Below, piece by piece: positions 13,799 through 18,337 of a stretch of DNA of 18,337 nucleotides (positions are counted from its first letter, which is position 1; each line of letters starts with the position of its first letter). Origin of the DNA: CAZXCQ01 sp964639275 (GTDB lineage: Bacteria > Desulfobacterota > DSM-4660 > Desulfatiglandales > Desulfatiglandaceae); the NCBI GenBank assembly GCA_964639275.1, contig CAZXCQ010000115.1:1-18337 (forward strand). Direction: 5' to 3'. The translations under genes and the position numbers were made by a program. The notes beneath the pieces are model-generated. The model was given only the letters and a program-made list of their open reading frames with translations, did no database searches and had not been told where the DNA came from.

Positions 13799-14200
13799 TT
13801 ATTTACCAAACAGGGCCTCTTTGATCCGATCTTTGACGATCTCCGAGGCATCCCTTTCCCCCAGGGCACCGACCCTGATCCTCGCCTCTGTCTTCTTGGC
13901 CGACAGATATCTTAACGAAACCTCGACCGGCTTTCCGTCGCTGAATTTGGCCCAGATCTTCCCTGTGGTGATGTCGTGATCGGCCTTTTCGATCTTAACC
14001 CCATTCATCCCCTTGAGCGCGGTCAGGGTGGCATCCCACGTGTCCCGGAAGGGGGCCTTAAAGGTAACGATCAGGGCACCTTCATAATACTTATACCCCA
14101 CCACACCAGCGGCCGCCCCTGTTCCAACCAGGACGGCAGCACCACAGCCGGTCCATACAAAACACAAAACCACAATCACCAGGCACCTCAGTCCCTTCAT
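13799..14200 (-). CDS. DUF3568-like lipoprotein
   Basis: This 133-residue exported protein has a basic N-terminus, a hydrophobic core and a lipobox-like end (FVWTGC, Cys19; Trp at -3 is atypical), giving a probable lipoprotein. The glycine/alanine-rich segment after it (GTGAAAGVVGYKYYEGAL) is typical of DUF3568 proteins. The mature part (about 42-133) alternates beta strands and helices (FRDTWDATLTALKGMNGVKIEKADHDITTGKIWAKFSDGK, then VSLRYLSAKKTEARIRVG). Function is unknown; an envelope location is inferred. A GAGGGAGAG ribosome site precedes the ATG. It is transcribed divergently from ileS and convergently with the gene at 13450. Confidence 0.75.
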   Translation of the reverse strand: MKGLRCLVIVVLCFVWTGCGAAVLVGTGAAAGVVGYKYYEGALIVTFKAPFRDTWDATLTALKGMNGVKIEKADHDITTGKIWAKFSDGKPVEVSLRYLSAKKTEARIRVGALGERDASEIVKDRIKEALFGK

Positions 14201-14534
14201 CGTTCTCTCTCCCTCACTGGCCGTCTACAGAGGCCAAAGATCTCGAAATCTGTGTCTGGTTGATGAAAGACAAGACCCGGTATAGCATCTCAACACCCCA
14301 TGTTTCTGAAAAGTTACAGCCAGGTCTTGCCGGATAAACTCATATCCATTTAGCCGTGGTCTTCGGAATAGTCAAGAAAAATAGAGACAAAACCGACCGC
14401 GTCGCTCTCGATGGGAGTAATATCATCAAAAAACGGGGGGAGTGGAAGCATGATGCACTGCGATAATAGGTTTGACTTGGGAACGGCCATTTGATAGCTT
14501 ATTTCGCCACTACATGGATTTGGAGGAGAGTTTG
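14201..14534. other. Divergent intergenic region upstream of ileS
   Basis: This stretch separates the lipoprotein gene (minus) from ileS (plus). I found no gene, no T-box hallmark sequence and no strong hairpin-plus-T-run. A weak promoter candidate for ileS lies at 14472-14498, and the ileS SD (GGAGGAG) ends it. Confidence 0.5.
14472..14498 (+). promoter_or_regulatory. Weak promoter candidate for ileS
   Basis: TTGACT (14472-14477; five of six -35 matches) is followed 15 bases later by GATAGC, a poor -10 with short spacing. Transcription would start about 30 bases before the chosen ileS ATG. Confidence 0.25.
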
Positions 14535-17333
14535 ATGGACTACAAAGAGACGCTTAACCTTCCCAGGACCCCATTTCCCATGAAGGCTAATCTGGTAAAA
14601 AAGGAGCCGGAGATCCTTCAGTGCTGGGAGGAGATGGGCCTCTATGCGATCATTCGAGAGGCCTCAAAGGGTCGGAAACGCTATATGCTTCATGACGGCC
14701 CCCCGTATGCCAATGGTCACATCCATATGGGAACGGCCTTTAACAAGATCCTGAAAGACATCATTATCAAGTCCAGACAGATGGCGGGGTTTGACACCCC
14801 CTATGTCCCGGGGTGGGACTGTCATGGTCTTCCGATCGAGCACCGGGTGGATCTGGAGCTTGGCCCCCGCAAACTGGAAATGTCCCAGGCAGAGATAAGG
14901 CGATACTGCCGCGACTATGCAGAGAAATATATCGAGATCCAGCGCAACGAATTCAAACGCCTCGGGGTCCTCGGAGAATGGGAAAGACCCTATCTGACCA
15001 TGAATTTTCCATACGAGGCCACCATCATCAGGGAGTTTGGCAAGTTTGCACTCAACGGCAGCCTGGTAAGGAGCAAGAAGCCGATTTACTGGTGCATCTC
15101 ATGCAAGACCGCCCTTGCCGAGGCAGAGGTGGAATACGGGGAGCACTCATCTCCTTCGATCTTTGTGAAGTTTCCCATGATCTCGGACCTGGGCCAGTCA
15201 TATGCGTCGTTAAAAGGCAAAGAGGTCTCAGTTGCGATCTGGACCACGACCCCATGGACCCTGCCTGCCAACCTGGCCATCGCCCTTCACCCGGACCTCG
15301 AATACGTTGCCGTAGAGACCGAAAGCAACCAGGTCATGATCCTGGCCGGCGGGCTCCTGGAGGTCTGCATGGACACCTTTGGGATAAAATCATACGAAGT
15401 CCTTGAAAGGCTCAGCCCGGCCGACCTTGAAGGCCTCAAGGCCAGGCACCCCCTCTATGACAGACCCTCGGTAATCGTCCTGGCCCCCTATGTCACCCTT
15501 GAGGCAGGGACCGGATGTGTGCACACCGCCCCTGGCCATGGCCGGGAAGACTATGAAACCGGTATTGAATATGGCATCGACGTCTATTCCCCGGTAGACG
15601 ACTCAGGCCGGTTTACCGACGACGTGGAATACTTTGCCGGTCTTGAGGTATTTGAAGCCAACCGGGCCGTCAATGACAAGCTGAGCGAGGTGGGTGCACT
15701 CATCAAGGAAGAGGAGATCGCCCATGAGTATCCACATTGCTGGCGCTGCAAGAACCCCGTCATCTTTCGGTCCACCGAACAGTGGTTTATATCGATGGAA
15801 AAAAACAATCTCCGCCAGAACGCCCTAAATGCTATCAAACGGGTCACCTGGATACCCTCCTGGGGCCAGGAGCGTATCTACAATATGATTGCCAATCGTC
15901 CGGACTGGTGCATCTCCCGCCAGAGGGCCTGGGGCGTACCCATCACGGTCTTTTTTTGCAGGGGGTGTAACCAATTGATCATCTCGCAGGATATCGTGGA
16001 TCATGTGGCCGGGATGGTCGAGAAATCGGGTGCCGATATATGGTTTACCAAATCGGAACAGGATCTCCTTCCCCCGGGCACGACGTGCCCCAATTGCGGG
16101 TCAGGGCGGTTTAGAAAGGAGACGGACATCCTTGATGTCTGGTTCGATTCCGGTGTGAGCTATGCCGCGGTGATGGAGAAAAGGGAATATCTTGACAGCC
16201 CATCGGACATGTACCTCGAAGGGAGTGATCAACACAGGGGGTGGTTTCACAGCTCTCTGCTGTGTTCCGCTGGAACCCGCAATGAGGCGCCCTATAAGAG
16301 TGTCCTGACCCATGGTTTTGTGGTGGATGGTGCGGGCAAGGCCATGCACAAATCAGCGGGCAACGTGATTGCGCCAGATGAACTCATCCGGAACTACGGT
16401 GCAGAGATCCTCAGGCTCTGGGTCGCCGGAGAGGACTACCGCAACAATATCCGTCTCTCAAAAGAGATCCTCCAGCGCCTTACCGAGGCCTACAGGCGAA
16501 TCCGCAATACCTGCCGCTACCTGCTGGGAAACCTGGATGACTTTGATCCTGAGACCGACGCCGTCCCTTACGGGGAGATGGAGGAACTGGACCGCTGGGC
16601 CTTAAACAGACTCGAGGAATTAAATGAGAGGATATTAAAGGCATATGATGATTTCAACTTTCACCTGGTGTATCACAACCTGCACAATTTTTGTGTCCTG
16701 GATCTCTCGTCGTTTTATCTCGACATCATAAAAGATCGTCTCTACACCTCAGCCCAGAAATCGGTTGCCAGGCGATCGGCCCAGACGGCCATGAACGAGA
16801 TCCTGGCGGTATTGGTCCGGCTGATGGCACCCATACTCTCCTTTACCGCCGACGAAGTATGGCAGTACACGAAGGAGAAAGAAAAGGCCCCGAGCGTGCA
16901 CGCCGATCTCTTCGTCGCTGTAAACGACGGGCGCAAGGACCCTGAGCTGGCCAGACGGTGGGAAGGGATCATAGAGATCCGGGGAGAGGTCACAAAGGCA
17001 CTGGAACTGGCGAGAAAGGAAAAGATCATCGGGCACCCGCTGGATGCATCGGTCACCCTGGGTCTCTCGCCGCAACTCATGGAAAGGATCTCTGAGTACA
17101 GGGATCAGCTGAGGTCGCTCTTTATTGTCTCGTCCGTTGACATTGTTGCGATAGACCAACTGGCCGATAACCTTGAAAGCGAGACGGTCCCCGGCCTGAA
17201 GGTAAAGGTATCCCCTTCGGTTGACCCCAAGTGCGAGAGATGCTGGGTCCATGATCCCACGGTCGGAGAGGACAAAACCCACCCGACCGTTTGCAAAAGA
17301 TGTCTGAACGTCCTAAACGAAATTACCACCTGA
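14535..17333 (+). CDS. ileS: Isoleucyl-tRNA synthetase
   Basis: This 932-residue class I aminoacyl-tRNA synthetase charges tRNA-Ile with isoleucine and edits misactivated valine. The nucleotide-binding HIGH-type motif is GPPYANGHIHMG (55-66). The editing domain lies about 190-400 (WTTTPWTLPANLAIALHP and GTGCVHTAPGHGREDY). The KMSKS loop at about 603-607 reads AMHKS, keeping the second Lys and Ser. An anticodon-binding domain follows, and the C-terminal zinc ribbon reads CERC...CKRC. The start at 14535 is chosen because GGAGGAG lies about 8 bases upstream and the product then begins MDYKETLNLPRTPFPMKANL, as family members do; earlier in-frame codons add untypical residues. It is followed directly by lspA and lgt in an apparent operon. 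Confidence 0.97.
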   Translation: MDYKETLNLPRTPFPMKANLVKKEPEILQCWEEMGLYAIIREASKGRKRYMLHDGPPYANGHIHMGTAFNKILKDIIIKSRQMAGFDTPYVPGWDCHGLPIEHRVDLELGPRKLEMSQAEIRRYCRDYAEKYIEIQRNEFKRLGVLGEWERPYLTMNFPYEATIIREFGKFALNGSLVRSKKPIYWCISCKTALAEAEVEYGEHSSPSIFVKFPMISDLGQSYASLKGKEVSVAIWTTTPWTLPANLAIALHPDLEYVAVETESNQVMILAGGLLEVCMDTFGIKSYEVLERLSPADLEGLKARHPLYDRPSVIVLAPYVTLEAGTGCVHTAPGHGREDYETGIEYGIDVYSPVDDSGRFTDDVEYFAGLEVFEANRAVNDKLSEVGALIKEEEIAHEYPHCWRCKNPVIFRSTEQWFISMEKNNLRQNALNAIKRVTWIPSWGQERIYNMIANRPDWCISRQRAWGVPITVFFCRGCNQLIISQDIVDHVAGMVEKSGADIWFTKSEQDLLPPGTTCPNCGSGRFRKETDILDVWFDSGVSYAAVMEKREYLDSPSDMYLEGSDQHRGWFHSSLLCSAGTRNEAPYKSVLTHGFVVDGAGKAMHKSAGNVIAPDELIRNYGAEILRLWVAGEDYRNNIRLSKEILQRLTEAYRRIRNTCRYLLGNLDDFDPETDAVPYGEMEELDRWALNRLEELNERILKAYDDFNFHLVYHNLHNFCVLDLSSFYLDIIKDRLYTSAQKSVARRSAQTAMNEILAVLVRLMAPILSFTADEVWQYTKEKEKAPSVHADLFVAVNDGRKDPELARRWEGIIEIRGEVTKALELARKEKIIGHPLDASVTLGLSPQLMERISEYRDQLRSLFIVSSVDIVAIDQLADNLESETVPGLKVKVSPSVDPKCERCWVHDPTVGEDKTHPTVCKRCLNVLNEITT

Positions 17334-17797
17334 TGGTCTGGCCGGCCCTGGCTGTCGTGTTGTTGGATCAGCTGTCAAAAACGGCGGTCTTGCATACCCT
17401 GGAGGTGTATCAATCTGTACCGGTCCTCAAGGGCCTCCTGAACCTGGTGCATATCCGAAATCGTGGCATGGCCTTTGGCCTGATGAACCGGTCCGATGTC
17501 GATCTCCCTCTTTATTTCCTGCTGGCTGCCACGGTTGGTGCGATCATCTTACTCGCGTTCTGGTTTTTTAGGTTAAGGCAGGCGGCCACGCGGACAGTCC
17601 TCGGGCTCTCGCTTATCGTGGGAGGCGCCCTTGGAAACCTGATCGACCGCCTCAGGTTTGGGGAGGTGATCGATTTTGTTGATGTCTATCTGGAGTCTTA
17701 CCACTGGCCCGCATTTAATGTGGCCGACTCGGCCATCACAGTGGGGACATTCCTGGTGGCCATTGGCCTGATCTTTCCAGGTCGGGCCAGGAGCTGA
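17300..17797 (+). CDS. lspA: Lipoprotein signal peptidase (signal peptidase II)
   Basis: This is a 165-residue inner-membrane aspartyl protease that removes the signal peptide from diacylglyceryl-modified prolipoproteins. It has four hydrophobic helices. Conserved motifs are LLDQLSK (21-27), HIRNRGMAFG (51-60), GNLIDRL..GEVIDFVDVY with catalytic Asp125, and FNVADSAITVG with catalytic Asp143. The ATG at 17300 overlaps the ileS end by 34 bases. A second ATG at 17333, sharing the ileS stop (TGATG), would give 154 residues and is a real alternative, since neither has a strong SD. The overlap implies coupled expression with ileS. The lipoprotein gene at 13799 encodes a likely substrate. Confidence 0.95.
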   Translation: MSERPKRNYHLMVWPALAVVLLDQLSKTAVLHTLEVYQSVPVLKGLLNLVHIRNRGMAFGLMNRSDVDLPLYFLLAATVGAIILLAFWFFRLRQAATRTVLGLSLIVGGALGNLIDRLRFGEVIDFVDVYLESYHWPAFNVADSAITVGTFLVAIGLIFPGRARS

Positions 17798-17805
17798 GTA
17801 GAGCG

Positions 17806-18337
17806 ATGTTTCCTGATCTTTTTTCCGTTGGCCCTTTCACACTCCATACCTATGGGCTCTTTGTCGCCATCGGTTTTTTTGTCGCCCTGTTGGTGGCGAC
17901 AAGGATTGGCAAGACACAAGAGGGGATTTCCCCCCAGAAGACCATGGATATGGGCTTTATTATGATTCTCGCCGCCATTGTTGGCTCCAGGGCGATGTAT
18001 GTCCTGATGAATATCTCCCATTACAGCACCCATCCCCTCGACATGCTCAAGATATGGGAAGGGGGTCTTGTGTTTTCAGGGGGGATTATCGCCGTCCTCG
18101 TGACCATCATCTGGTATGTCAGGCGGCACCACCTCTCTTTTTGGAAGATCTGTGACATCTGGGCGCCCGCTGCTGCAATAGGCCAGGCCTTTGGCCGGAT
18201 CGGCTGTCTGATGGCCGGGTGTTGTTACGGAACGCCGACCGATCTGAGATGGGGCATCGTCTTTACCCACCCCCCTGGCCGGGGCGCCCGGCGGGGGGGG
18301 CGGGCCCCCCCACCGGGGGTTTGGTGCCAGTGGGGGG
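17806..18337 (+). CDS. lgt: Prolipoprotein diacylglyceryl transferase, partial
   Basis: Lgt transfers diacylglycerol from phosphatidylglycerol to the lipobox cysteine of prolipoproteins, the step before LspA. About 177 residues of a normal length near 260 are visible. They include the N-terminal membrane helices (FSVGPFTLHTYGLFVAIGFF; MGFIMILAAIVGSRAMYV), the substrate-site segment WEGGLVFSGGIIA, and the signature GQAFGRIGCLMAGCCYG followed by TDLRWGIVFTHP. From about 18265 the frame still reads through but yields glycine/arginine/proline-rich nonsense where LGLAPLGVPLHPTQLYEA-like sequence is expected. This coincides with long G and C runs, so the last 70 bases look like poor-quality sequence. 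The ATG lies 8 bases after the lspA stop. Confidence 0.93.
   Translation, partial: MFPDLFSVGPFTLHTYGLFVAIGFFVALLVATRIGKTQEGISPQKTMDMGFIMILAAIVGSRAMYVLMNISHYSTHPLDMLKIWEGGLVFSGGIIAVLVTIIWYVRRHHLSFWKICDIWAPAAAIGQAFGRIGCLMAGCCYGTPTDLRWGIVFTHPPGRGARRGGRAPPPGVWCQWG
18268..18337. other. Suspected low-quality contig end
   Basis: Runs of up to 8 G and 7 C and an abrupt loss of Lgt homology suggest base-calling errors rather than real sequence. Residues read here should not be interpreted. Confidence 0.6.

Noticed and set aside
14201..14534. T-box riboswitch in the ileS leader
   Set aside because: No AGGGTGGNACCGCG-type T-box sequence or antiterminator/terminator pair was found.

Overview
The window looks like part of the chromosome of an anaerobic deltaproteobacterium-type organism (Desulfobacterota, sulfate-reducer-like). 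This is inferred from gene content and protein style: an ileS-lspA-lgt cluster, a DUF3568-type lipoprotein, MgtE, a DHH phosphoesterase, and large multi-domain acyl-CoA enzymes with DUF35 and SCP2 modules. No rRNA, tRNA, CRISPR array or transposase was seen. Both extreme ends look like degraded sequence (homopolymer runs, and loss of sense in the acyl-CoA dehydrogenase and lgt), so the window is probably a whole contig or clone with poor ends.

Region 1 (about 1-7655, all on the minus strand) is an acyl-CoA catabolic operon. In transcription order it holds a TetR regulator; a MaoC hydratase-SDR-SCP2 fusion; an HMG-CoA-synthase-like-DUF35-SDR-SCP2 fusion; an SCP-x-type thiolase; an unknown 113-residue protein; and a truncated acyl-CoA dehydrogenase. 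Together these cover dehydrogenation, (R)-specific hydration, (R)-3-hydroxyacyl-CoA oxidation and thiolytic cleavage. A promoter (TTGACA-N17-TAGGAT) followed directly by a 16-bp palindrome lies just upstream of tetR, as expected for an autorepressed operon. The two giant fusion genes share a 1059-bp block that is identical base for base by eye, covering the SDR domain and the start of SCP2. Its upstream edge falls at the first residues of the SDR domain. The SCP2 tails beyond it differ at about 33 of 198 positions. The HMGCS-like domain appears to have lost all three catalytic residues of true HMG-CoA synthases.

Region 2 (7656-7913) is intergenic, with repeats, a perfect 8-bp inverted repeat and a weak possible terminator. 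Region 3 (7914-12860, minus strand) carries an acyl-CoA ligase that could supply substrate to region 1, an MgtE-type Mg2+ channel with a TTG start, a DHH phosphoesterase and a TIM-barrel (AP-endonuclease-2/sugar isomerase-like) protein. A near-consensus promoter (TTGAAA-N17-TATAAT) and an SD-equipped 10-codon mini-ORF lie upstream of the TIM-barrel gene.

Region 4 (13109-14200) holds two translationally coupled small genes on the plus strand, a two-TM membrane protein and a Cys-bearing conserved-type hypothetical. They converge on a minus-strand DUF3568-like lipoprotein gene. Region 5 (14535-end, plus strand) is ileS-lspA-lgt: isoleucyl-tRNA synthetase followed by lipoprotein signal peptidase and prolipoprotein diacylglyceryl transferase, the last cut by the window end.

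The most notable content is the region 1 operon. It is a bacterial, rearranged counterpart of the multifunctional (MFE-2 type) beta-oxidation enzyme, in which one SDR-SCP2 cassette is fused to two different front ends and kept identical.
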